Assembly: GCA_038502055.1 (NCBI GenBank) | Contig: JAXRKN010000025.1 | Span: 1 to 64,000, forward strand | Reading direction: 5' to 3' | DNA from: Tanytarsus gracilentus | Lineage: Eukaryota; Arthropoda; Insecta; Diptera; Chironomidae | DNA length: 64,000 bases | Shown here: piece after piece, positions 21,863-34,900 of the stretch | Layout: every line of letters starts with the position of its first letter | Numbering within the stretch: position 1 is the stretch's first letter | Made by a program: the position numbers and the translations under genes | Notes under the pieces: model-generated | What the model was told of the DNA's origin: nothing | What the model saw: the letters and a program-made list of their open reading frames with translations, nothing else | Database searches by the model: none

Positions 21863-24800
21863 TTTTTTGAGGGCTCGAGGGTTTACTAGCTATGAATGTC
21901 GCAATTACTACACATAGACGAATCAATTTTTACATAGGTATGCTTAATTATTGAATCAAAAATTTTCAGCAAAAAAAATTAAAGCTTTTGAACTTTTATT
22001 CCCTTTTTTATGAAAAAAATCCTCGTAAACTCAAAGTAGCTTTTTAATCTCTCCCTGCTGTTATTTTAGAGTGAGGATTTTTTTTGTGAATGAAATTGTA
22101 AAATGTAAAAAGAGAATTTCTATGATGGTGAGCATGCGCAAATTTATGCTGTGACTTTTCCTTCGAAATCACCTGAAAAGCACAAATTTCCTCACTTTAC
22201 TCTCTCACTGCATGCGAAACTCACCACAGCGAGCAGAAAAGACATGAGGAAGAGGAAAGTCAGCAAGATTCTTATTTTTTTTTGGGAAATTAGTTTTGTA
22301 TGAATTCTCCATCAGTTCGGACGTGTTTAACGAAAGCTCGAGAGATTTTTCACGATGGAATTCTTTAAAATGTTGAAAAGGTGAACAAAAAAGACTTTGA
22401 AAAAAAAATTGTGCAAGTGATTAATCATTTTGATGATCTTCTCTCACACTCGGTGGTGCAAACTCTTTTCCAAAAAATTCATGGATTACCTTTAATGGAT
22501 TGGATTTGTTTGTGATAAAAATAAATTTTCTTACTTCGAGTAAAGTTCAAAAACTGAAATGTGCTGAGAACAGCAGAAAAAATTGAAATTACACCGCGAT
22601 GAATTTTTATTAGAATAATGCCGTCAAAATATATTCAAGAGTTGATACAAAAATTATTTCAATGAAAATATTTTCAGGTGGATTTTTCGGAAGAAAATAT
22701 TAAATTATAAAAAGCGTCTTTTTTTATGAATCGAATTTGAAGTCGGTGGAATTTTGAAAAATTTGTGATGAGTTTTGAGAAAAAAAAATTGAAGTTTTTT
22801 GTGCTTTAAAATTTTTAAAAGTAATTTTTTTTAAAAAACAAATTTAAAAAATTAAATTAATAAATTCAAAATTCGGAAAATTAATTTTAAAAACAGTCAA
22901 AAAAATATTTTAATTTAGTAAAAAAAAATTAAATAAATTCACTCTTCAATAAAGTTCCTTTAGTTTAAAAAGTTTCTCGTTATCAATTTAAAAGAAGTGT
23001 AAAAAAGTCTTTAAAACATAATGTGAGGAAAGATATAAAGGGAGCAATCGATAGCTGTGTGTAACACATACAAATATGAATATTTACAATAATCTTATGG
23101 CGAGGCTCACTTGCTTCTTCTATAATAGTGCACATTGCATACATTTATAGAGATGATTGGTATGGCATGCACACAATATCACGATAATGATTTTCTCGCA
23201 AATGATACAAAGCACAATGGGGGAGAGAGAGAACATCCTTGTCTATATATTGCCTCTCGTAGTCAGAGAATAAGCGATCTCAATAGCTCTATGATGTGTT
23301 AGATTGTCCATGAAAATGCTTTTGTACGTGCATAATGTTCTTTCGGTGTGGGATTTTTAAAGAGCTTGTTCAATTTTATGGATTTGGTTGCGGGAAAAAA
23401 TTATTGATTGTGAGCGTGGTAAAAAATTTAATAATAATTTTTTGTGAACAAAAAATTTATCTTTTGATAAAACTTCATAAAGAAATCTTTAAAACTCTCA
23501 AACTTAAATACACATGTGTCACATTAAAGTTTCGTTGAAATCCCTAAAATACATAAAAGCACATTCTTTCTTCGTTTGTACATCATGCTTTTCTCCTTTT
23601 CAACCAGATGATCTCAATTTTCTTCCCCTTTTTTCTGATCGTCTCCATCATAACAACAATAGCTTAAGGCACATCATGAGAAAACCTTTCTCAAACTTTT
23701 CATCTACTTTATTTTTTTCTTAAAGATTGAAGAAAAAGATTAAAGTAAAAAATATTTATAGGTAAACTTTTTGTTAGAAATTATTTATTAAAAAATTTCG
23801 AATAATTTCACTCGCGATTTTTCATCTTTCGGGTTGACTTTAAAATTAATTTTTTCCCAGCTATTTTTTGAAGAAAGTTTTTTAAATTTTTGATAAATTG
23901 CGCATCCTCGAATTAAAGAGAAAAAACGAAAAAGGTTGTCAGGGAAATACTTTTGCATGATCTTTATTATTCGAGCTTCTTAAAGTGTTTGCAAAGGAAA
24001 TCTCAAGCAATGACGAGATCATCTTTTGTTGATAACAATTTAAAAAAGGTTGAGCTCGTGCTCACGTGTAAATTTTTTTAGATATTACCTCGTGCTTTCG
24101 ATTTCTTGGAAGGTTGTCGAATGATTTTGCAGTGGGTTTAAGAAAGTTTTAATGAAAAATTTGTTTTCTTTATATTAACATCCTCTTTAAAAGCTGGAAG
24201 CAACTTTCGAAATTTTAACGGATCGCGAAAGTTTTCATAAGAAATGTTAACACGTAATTAACTAATTATCAAGAATTAATTTGTTAACAGATTCAAAGCT
24301 TGTAATTTTCGTAATGAAAAATTCTAAAAATATTCATAAATTTGCATAATATTTTTTGAGCTTTAAAACTCTCATAAACTTTTTCAACAATTTTGTGTGA
24401 GACAAAATTTTTCTTAATTCATCAAATAGTCTTAAAATTAAGATAAAATCTCACCACTATCTAAAAACTCTTCATTGTTCGCATTGTGTCTCACCAGAGG
24501 CAAAAAATTAACTAAAAACGGAATTTTTTAAATTCAACCCTTTTGCGCTCAAAGCCAAATATTATAAAAGATTTATTAAATTGAGCTTCTTGCCTTTGTT
24601 GGCAAAGAAAATTTTTTCTCTTCTTATCAAAAAAATTTAATTAATTAGTTTAAAAAAGGCAATGAAGTGAATTGAAAAAATTAAGCTTCGATGAAAATTA
24701 AAATTGGCTAATGAGCAAAAAATGAGTAGACAAAAATTTGTTTGAAATTTTGTCCATTGAAGCAGGAAAAATAAATTATAATTCATTGATTCATTCAGAG

Positions 24801-27800
24801 CTGTGTTCAAGCCCTGAAAATTAAGGAACTTTTTTGTACCCAATTTATCAAATTGGTAAAAAGAGAGAGAAGAAAAAATTTGTTGCTGTCAACCGTTGAT
24901 GCGTTACAATTTTTTTTTGATGTGACACTTTTAAGGGATCATCGAAGAGTTAGGTGAAGTGAAAAATTGATCAATTGACATGTCATCAATAACATACACA
25001 TCATTGTATTATATTATATGAAAGTGTTTTTAAGAAAATTTCATAGCTGCGCTATTTAGATTTATTCAAAAAATTTATATTTTGCATTAAACGTGACATT
25101 TCCGGGTTAACAAATATTTCTAATTTCCAATCTCAATTTTATCTGTCGACTTTAATACTATTTATCTATGCGGTAAAGCAGATCAACACACAAAAACTTC
25201 CGAAGGTCACTAATGGCGACAATCACAGACAGAAACTCAACCTAAAGCTCATTAACGCATGAATCTTCCACCATGGCTAGAAATAAGACACTGCCTTATT
25301 TCAAGGGCCTTTCGAATGATTGCCTTTAGTCATCACGAAAGGATTTAAGCAAAAAAAACTTTTCATAATTAAGCATTCATTCAAGTGTAGACGTCAATTT
25401 ACATCCAACAATCCGCACTAAATGAAGATGTGAATAAAAGGAGGGAACGAAGAAAGAAAAAATTACGGAACTATTAACCTCATTCATAAAATCACGATTT
25501 TCCTTCTTATCCCTTTTTACATCGTTATGCCGCTCATCCGTTTCGAGGACGCATTAATTTTACTTGAGAGGGAAAAAATTAAGATGTCTGCTGTAAATTA
25601 AATGTTTTTTTCACATTTTAAGATGAAAGCTTTATCTGGAGGCAATAAATTAAATTTTTTTGGAAATGAAAATTTGTTAAGAACTTAAATATTTTTAAAT
25701 TTATCAATCAAATCTCATCAGACACTAATGAAACACTAATTTAATAAAAAAATTCATCACTTTTTTAAGAGTGTGATGAACTCAATTTAAACCACAAGTA
25801 GAGAAAATATTCACTCATGAGTATTTTTAGCGCAATCCACCAAGGGTGGTATTTTACCAATACAAAGTGGGTAGCATGGCAACATCCACGCGTAGGTTTT
25901 GATAATTTTTTACATCACTCGATGTTAACGAAGTTGAAAGATCTTTAACTTAATTTTTATACTCAATTTATTGAAGAAAATTGCAATCCTCACATGAATT
26001 CCGAACAAGCATCGAAATGAAAGCATTTTTGATTAAAAATAAATATTTTTCGAATGAATAGAAAATTTAGAGAAAAGTAAGAAAACTTTTTATAAACTGC
26101 GACTTTTGAAGTTTAAAACATTCCATTAAATTTTTGAGCATGTCGAAAATTGGCTGACTCTTCAAGGAGCTTCTGCTCACTGAGTCACAAGGGGAGGAAA
26201 GGGGAAAACTAAAAAAAAAAAACATAAATTAAGACAATTTAAATAAATTTTCCCATTTAAACTTTTAGTGTGAAAAATGTGCAAGAGATATTTAAATACT
26301 AGGATTAGTTGCGATGATAACAAACAGGCAACAATATTTCATTAAAACGATTATGCTCGTTTTCTCGAAACATTGTGAAACTCGACATAAAATAAACCTT
26401 AAAAATTCTTTATGTTAATTTCTAACGCTTTTTGCTTCAACCTTGAGACTTTTACTTGAGGGAGATGAAAATCTAAATATTTTTCTCTTTATGACATTTT
26501 ATAGTGTGGGCGACGCTTTCCCTGAGACAAAAAAAAATTGATGAAAAAATTCATAAACAAACCTTGATTTTTAATTTGAATTGCGTATAAATTTGAGAGA
26601 AAAAAATGTCACAAATTTTCATGAGATTTTAGAATTTATTAAAGTTGAATTTTTTTGAGAAGTTAAAAGTTAAAGAGTTGTTGAAAATTCAAAATTCATA
26701 AAAAAGTCTCGATTGTTGAGAACTTTGCAGACTAAAAGAAAAAATACGTTTTCGTGAAACTCAGAAAATTTTTTTTGAAATTTTGAAATTCAAATTTTTC
26801 TAATATAAATTTTTAAATAGGTGAATAAATCTGTTAGGGCCAAAAATCATTAGAAAAATGGATAAATAAAGAGGAAATTCAACTTTAACGCTAACTTTTT
26901 AAAATAAATCTCAGTGGTAAATTTGAAACTCCAAAAGGAGTAAAATGCTTAACCATAAATCACTCCGTGAAATCTTTTTATTAGAATCATTTTCTGTTTT
27001 TACTTCAGAACAAAAAAAATTTATTTTAATGAAAATCTTCTCCAGAATTTTGACATTCAAAATATTCTTCCACATAAATCAGTTAAATTATGACACGAAT
27101 TTCTCATGTAAATGTTTTCATATGAAAACAACAAACGTGATTGATGTTGTGAGGCGTTGACTCGAAATTTTATTTTTCATCGTGATTGTCTAGGGTTAAA
27201 AGATCTTTGCCATTGGCCGAGACTGTTTGCTTAATAAAGTCAAAAATATAAGTTTTGTGAAATAAAATGACTCGTATTTAAATAAAAAACACCTGGTCAC
27301 CCTAAAATTGTATGTTTGTACACGAAACGGATTACTATAAAATTCACTTGTTTAAATTAAAAGTTTTTAATTAATTTATTCTAAAGAGAGCTGGCTTGGT
27401 AGTTAATGACATAATTTTGTGCTTAATTAACCTCGTAAATTTATTTAAGCTATGAAGAAAAATATTTATGACAGTTAAAAAAAGTTTCTTCACGAAGATT
27501 TTTAGGAGAATTTATTTGCCTTCAAAATTGCGTTAAACTTTCAAGCTTTGATAAATTAAACAAATTATGGAAGCAATGAAAAACATGCTTGAGTGATTAA
27601 ATTAAATTTTCATTAATTTTAAAACAATTTGCGAGAATTTTTATTTTAAGCAATCTCAAAAAAGTTGTTTATGTTTTGAAAGCTTTTGAAGCTTTTGAAG
27701 TAAAACCACAAAAAGAATTTTTACCTTCTCTAAAATTTGTAAACAATTTCCGCATCTTTTAATCTAACCACTTGAACCGCTCTTATCGTTGTTAAACCTC

Positions 27801-28974
27801 AAAATTTCTCCACTTGTTAACCCACAAAAAAATAACAACGTAAAAAAATCCGTCCTTAATCCGCATGAAATAATTGTGGAGCAAAAAGGACAAGCACGAA
27901 GAAAAAACATTAAGGTGCAATCAAAAGACTCGAAGCAAAGAGAAATTTCGTTTATTCGTGTTGATGCTAATTAGAGATGAAAGTGAAACACAAGAAAATA
28001 AATGAAATTATCGCAATGAAAGAAAAGAGCGACCCGAGTGGAGTGAAAATGAGAGAAAATAATGTGCACAAGATGTTTCACTCTTAATTATTTTCAATTT
28101 AGATTGCAGTTGTCACAACAATAGAGGAGGTAGAAGAAAAAGTGAAAGTGTATGTTTCTGCCGAAGGACAACCGCAGCATGGAGAAGATGAGGTGATAGA
28201 GAGTTAACTATAACGAGATTGCTGGATGTTACCAAAGTGTGTGAAAAAAAGTTGAAAGTTGTTTGTTTTGATGATTTAAAAAAACTATGAACAAAAAGCT
28301 TAAATCAAACTAAATAGTTAAAGTGAACATCTTGAAAAAAGCATAAAAAGCTTTTTAAAAAATTATAAAAAGCTTTAAAATATTTTTCAACAAAGCTGTG
28401 AAAAAGTTCAAAAAACTTTCAAGCAAAAGCTTAAAAGAGCTTTCAAAAAAGCTTCAAAGTTTAAACTTTCAAAAACGATGTTATGTTATGCCAGTGTTAG
28501 TTGATTAATAAATTTTCGCTCAAATGAATTAAAGTGAAAAAAGCTCAAAAGCTCCAATAAATTAAGATTGGCTACAAAAGTGCTTCCGTAGTGCGACTAA
28601 TTAAAATATGCTAACGTGAATAATTCCTAGAGATTAATGAAGTAAATTAATAAATTGCGGTAAAAATAGAAACTGAAAGATTATAAAAGAAAAATGACAA
28701 ATAAAGAGAAAGTTAATTGAAAATGTGACGTCGTTATGTAAGTCGGAATTAAAAGCAATAAAGCACAGAGTTGTTTGTTGTGTGTTGAAAAAGTATCAAG
28801 TTTAATCCCTCTTCATGATACGAAAAATCTCTTCCGAGTAGTCGAAGCAATTAGTAAATTGATTTTGCAACACAGCATCGCTTGTGTGAGTGAGCAACCG
28901 ACACACATATGTCTATTTAAAATACAGAAGTGAGAGACAGCTTTTTTGGAGGCTGAACTCGCGTGCGGATAAAA
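21863..28974. other. Gene-free upstream region of the receptor gene
   Basis: About 7 kb without a supported gene. A degraded end of repeat family X lies at about 25838-25895. The interval 23030-23330 is less monotonous than its surroundings and could be regulatory, which is speculation. The last ~900 bases before 28975 should hold the promoter and 5' leader of the receptor gene. AAGCTT-containing words recur between 28289 and 28470. Confidence 0.4.
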
Positions 28975-31900
28975 ATGCAATGGTACTCGTCATCGATTGC
29001 CATTTGGTTGATTACGGCAATTGGGTTAACGTTACAGTCGGAAATTCTTATTATTCGTCATGGACGTTCTCGATCGCGGCACTCAGCAGAAAAGGAGCAT
29101 GTTCGATGGGGATTAAAGGCATTCGATAACTTGACAATCTTGGATAGTCATGACGCTGCTGCTGCCGCCTCACCACTTGAGAGCGAACGAGGCAATGTCG
29201 TCAGCTTTTATGAGCACAATGGCACTTTTAGTCCTTCGATTGACTTTAACGGAACAATTGGCAGTTATGAAATCAACTACACTTATGGACCATCAAGAAC
29301 GAGTTCAAGTAGCGAGGAACATGGTCATCGGCATCGTAAAACAACAACGACAGAAATGCCACAACAAATTCCGGTGCAAGTTGTCATGGATCGATTTTTT
29401 CCAAATAAAATTCATCGCAATAGCCATAGGAAGGAAGTCATGACAAATATAAAGAGCACAGTAAATAAAGGAATTCAATATCTGAAATCGCATGAAAATT
29501 TAGACGAGATTGAGATTGAAATAAACGACGCTACAAATAAAAAGCGCAATAAAAGCCGAACACAGTTGTCGTCGATTTCAACATCCCAGCACCACCAGCA
29601 GCAACAATCGCACAAGACTCACTCGCTGCCGAAACAAATCAAAATAAATGGTGAGGGTAAAGAGTTTACAAGCATCGTAACGATACCGTCTGGTGAGCGG
29701 CACGCAACGAATCACATAAAGATTCATCAAGTCCATAATGAAAAAGATATGAATATAAAGTCCAATTTAGCTGACATCTTTTATGTATCGCCAACCAAAC
29801 TACACGACGATGGTGAAATGTTAAGCGATGAGCCAGCTGGCAGCAGTGCCGTTGTTGATGACAATAAAATGGATATAAAAGAGAGTCTAATGGAAAAATC
29901 TAATCAACGGAAATACGATGCAAATCAAAATCGTACTACTAAGATGAATGCAACACATGTGAGTGAGAGTAATAAAAATAAAACAACAGAGCAAAATGCT
30001 AATCATGCTGAATTAGTTCATAATGATGAGGAGCATGAAGGAGAGGAAGTGGAAATAATTGAAGATATTAGCATACAGAACGACGAAATAAGCAATGAGC
30101 ATACAATCGATCTGATTGGCGAGGAAGAAGAGAACGCAGATTTACCCGAGATACCTAATGGCTTTAATGGCATTTATCATTTCGATGATGTCGATTTAAG
30201 CAACTTGGATGAAACGAGTCGAAATAATCGTAAAAATCTTATGCGGGGGCGTGATGTCGTTACTCGATTCCTTCAGATTGTCGAGAGTCAACATATGCTT
30301 GGTAACAATTGTACAGCGGGCACTGCATTGAATCTTGGCGAGGGCGTTGTAGACAGATACGCCCAAGATCGCTTTCGAGTGGAAGCTGAAGTGGCCGTTA
30401 ATCGTGCAAATATGCTTACGAGGTGAGTTCATTCATTTTAATTTGACTTTAATTTATATTTTGATGACACAAGCTTTCGGTAATCCATAAAGTCATCCTT
30501 CAATGGATAAATGAAACACCCACGGTCTTTTTTCTTTTCTTCTTTATCACTGACGGTGAAATTGTTGAAAAGAAAATTATTTTAAAGTGCGAGGATTGTG
30601 ATAAAAATGTTATGGCTTTTTTAAAGAAATTTAATTAAAATTTTTGCCCTCCGCAAAATTAGAGTTTCATGCTCTTTGATCAGTTATTTTAAATTATTTA
30701 ATTAAGAGAAAATTTTTACAAAAAAATCAACAAGAGTTTTTAAAAAAATTTAATTATTTTACGCATAGTTTTACACCCTTTAATCTCTTCACGTTTCAAA
30801 ACAGTTTTAAAAATGGCCCTCTAACGACCATTACCATTGAAAGTGAGAAAAAATTTCCTCCCTTATTTTATTCATCTTTGTCGTTCTCTTTATTATTCGA
30901 AAAAAGTTTTTCCTTTCACTTTTTTCTCATTTTTACTTTGGTGACTGTGAGTTTACGCAATCATCTCGTCATGCCACCCAGAATAACGAATGAAATTTTC
31001 TTAAAGAAAATATTTTACGAGGTGCTTTTAGGTTTTACATGAAATTGATGGCGATTGCTGTAAAAGTTTCTCTTTTCTTTTATTTGCAGAAGTAAAGTTT
31101 TGTTTTATTTCGAAATTCTCCCTGGAGTTTGGCATTAATTTGAGATTAAAGGAAATTTTTCTTCTTTTAGAATTTCTCATGGAAAATTTCTTCCCTGCAG
31201 CTTCTTCAAATGAAATAAATTGACAGGAACTGAATAAATACATGTGAGAGCAAGTAACTTAGTTTAGTTGGTTGGAAAAACTTAAGATTTAATAAGTTTG
31301 GAAAGTTTCTGATCCTTACGATAATTATTTAACGTTCGAGCTTTTGTTTTTCGACATTTACATAATTTGAGTAAATTTTAACGGCAAAATTTATTCAAAT
31401 TTTTGCTAACAATTACCAATAATTAAAAATAAACAATACCAAAAAAAGCTCAAGAATCGAACTTTTCTGGATTTCTGTTTTTGACAAGATTTTTTGAAAT
31501 TAAGCACAAAAAGTTTTATAAAGAATTTCTTTTGCTGTGACATCAAAAGTCTCTCGTTTCCGAATAAAAAATGCTTTTGGTAGCTATAGAAAGTTGTTGC
31601 TAAGTTTATTTTCGCTTCTTTTGTGAGAATTTCTCCAGACTCGTAAGATTGAAAGTAAAATGTGTGAGATATAAATTTGTCATTACAAAAGAAGCTCGGT
31701 ATGTGTGTTTTGTCAGTTACCAATATCCAACGCATTTATTGTACAACGTGGAGAAAGAAAAATCTTCTGAAATGGAAAAGTTTTATTATGTTATGAGAAA
31801 TTTTCTCCGTTCTGTGGCATTTTGATAACTTCAACCTCCACATTAGATATAAAAGAAATGTACAACATCATCATCATCGGCAATGAATAATTTTCTCACT

Positions 31901-34900
31901 CTTCGCGTGCTTCTTGTAACTAGATAAAAAGTTCTTTCGTACATCTGGAAAATTGCAGAGCTTCTGAAGGGAATTCTCGAGAGATTTATAAATTTAAGAT
32001 GCTTTTCGACTGAATTCTAACGTCATTTGAGATTTTCACAAAACCAGCACAAGTTAAAATGAAAAATAGACCTGGGATTAGGAATTTTTCTCAAACTGAC
32101 AATGATTTAGTTTTTTAGGGATTTAAAAAGAATTTTGATATAAAAATAGATTTGAGATTATATGAGAATTAAAATTTAAATAATTTTTCTTCAACATCCT
32201 CCCAACTTGATATTTTCCCTAATATAATTTTGAGTTCAAGGAATCACTTAAAATATCTCAAAATTTACCACAATTTAATTCTATTATTAAAACTCCTGAA
32301 ATTTTGTTTTGCCATTAAAATAAAAATAATTTGAATGTTTAAAGTCAATCTTTAAGGACAACCTGTCAAGTTCATCTTTTCCCTCTCCCCTATAGCAAAT
32401 AGCTCGATGATGATGTTACACGAGGAAAACAAAAAAGAAAAAGAAGAAAAAAATAAAACTTTTCTGACATTCAATAAGTTTAACTTCCTTTTCGATGGAT
32501 GAGGGAATAAGATGAGAAGAAAATACTCAAAAGCCATAAAAAATTGAACTTTATGAGCCTCACATGGGATGAAGAGCTAAAAATAAAAGTCAAAAGCTGA
32601 AAAAATGTGTCATGTTCAATATCGATCAGTTTTTGTTGTCATTTTTAATTTGATTTCAAGAATTTGAAAAAGTTAAAGTGTCTCATCAAATATTTTTATT
32701 TAACCCACAGAATGTTCAAGATGTCACCCGAATTGCAGAAAGACATTAACCTCCTACAAGCGTCAGTGCTTTCGATGGTTGAGTTTGACGAGGACATTTT
32801 CGCTGGGGGTCACTGTTTCGATGAAAACCAATATACATATAAGAAAGGACTTTTTTGCCCGTTTGCACATCGACTACCGGCACCCGAGGTGAGCTTTCAA
32901 TATCAGAAAATAAAAATGCATGCATATCCGTTATCGGGTGATTTTCATTCACAGATTGCAACATTAGCCAAGGATCTGGCAAACGAGTACCATTATCTGG
33001 GCAATACGAGTGAATGGTTCTTTCAGGCGAGGAAAACTGCTGAAAAAGTCATTGCAAAGAATGAACAGTACATAAAAGGTATTGATGAGTTTTTTTGCAA
33101 GGGACGAAAGCTTTGATTTTGTTGATGGAACTTTTAAATATCAAGCTTAAAGTTTTTATCCCTCTATTTTTTCTATTCATCAAACTTCATGCATGATTGA
33201 ATCAAAAGTTTAATTAACCTGCAAATTCCATCAGTGCTCCTTGCTGTTTTTACACCCGAGTTTTTGCTCGATTTATAAATCTCTTCACTGAGCATAAACT
33301 GTACATATATGAGTGAAGCCGCAATGATGCTCGCGGTAAAAATGTTACAAATAAAACTTTGGACGAGTCGAATACATAAAACTGTATAACGCCATGTGGT
33401 AGTTATCGAGTCATCTCTTTTATCAATTTTACCTCTTGAATCAGTTTTGAGCTTCCACTTTGTTAAAGTTTTTCCATGACTAGAAAAATTTAGTTACTGA
33501 CAAGTAGCTAAATAGCGAATAGAGTAAAATTTTATTTTTTAAACTAAAAGTTTTTCTAAAAATTTAATCAAAAAGAATTTTTAAATTTCAAGAAAAATTA
33601 ACGCACGAAATGACATTGAATGATTTCGAAAAGCCATTGAAAGAGCTTAAAATTCAATATTTACGATTAAATCGTGCTTTCTCAATTTGCCAGTGCAGTT
33701 TACTGATTGCAATAAAATCTAAATCGCCTCATGTACGAGCATTTTGTCAAACCTAAAGCAACCGCAATAAATGGGAAATTTTCCTGTAATCTTTATCCAT
33801 ATCGTGTAATATCGATTAAGACCCCATACTCACAACATAATCATATTATGGCAGTGTTGTGAAAAAAAACGGGCTTAAATGAAAATTTATTTATTGTCCT
33901 GCTGCACGAAGCATAAAATGACAGAGAATTCTCAGAATTTTTGAAATCTACTGCAACATCCTGCGCCAAATTTTTCCTTTTAATGTTTCTAAAATTTGGG
34001 TCAAACATGTGAAGCTAGGAAAAATTGCTTACATAACGGTTTGCTTAAAGTTACTTCACATAATAATAATTTTTTGTAAAAGCTCTGAGATCGCTCCAGA
34101 CGACAACAGCGGTGGCCATAATCATGAGATAGGGGAAAGAGGAAAAAGTTTTTGTCGTCTCATGGCAACAGCAGCATTATGTTGGACATAGATGCAGAAG
34201 CAAGAGTGAATTTTTTGCTAAAATACAAAAATTAAAAATTTTGAACATAAAAAGTTTCTGATAAATTTCAATCCTGTCATACTGCATTAGATTTAGATAA
34301 ATAAACAAATCAAAGTGAAATATTTATGTAAATTTTATGTTTATTATTATACTCTTGTGCCAGACACTTTGAGCTATCATAGTTTTTTGCTTGCGGTCAA
34401 AATAACAACATTAGACTCTGGTTATTTAGACTTAATGTTTCCCAATAGGAAAGCATTGACTCATTTTGGTTGTTCCTAAAGCGAGAAAAAGTTTGAATAA
34501 AAAGAATAAAAGTTTTCTCTATATTTTCTTTTCAGCTTATCATTCATACACAAACGACTCCGTTCGGCATGTCGTTGAGATATTGTCAGTGAAGTATGAG
34601 GATGGTAGATGGTCGAAGCCTTACTATGATTGTGGAGGAGGAAATATTTGGATGTTGACTTATACGGTTCCATTCTTTGGCTTTGAAAACGGCACATATT
34701 TCTTTAAGTAAGTCCATCACATTTGCATATTATTAAGCCATAACGAAAACTAGCTTTGTTCCCTTAAATAAATAACTATGAGGAAGTAACCGCACGACAA
34801 AAAGAAATCCCAAACGCAATATATATTTTGAGTTAATATAAAAGAGAGAAAGAAGTCAAAATTGATGATAAAATCTCGTCTTATCATTGATCATCACGAA

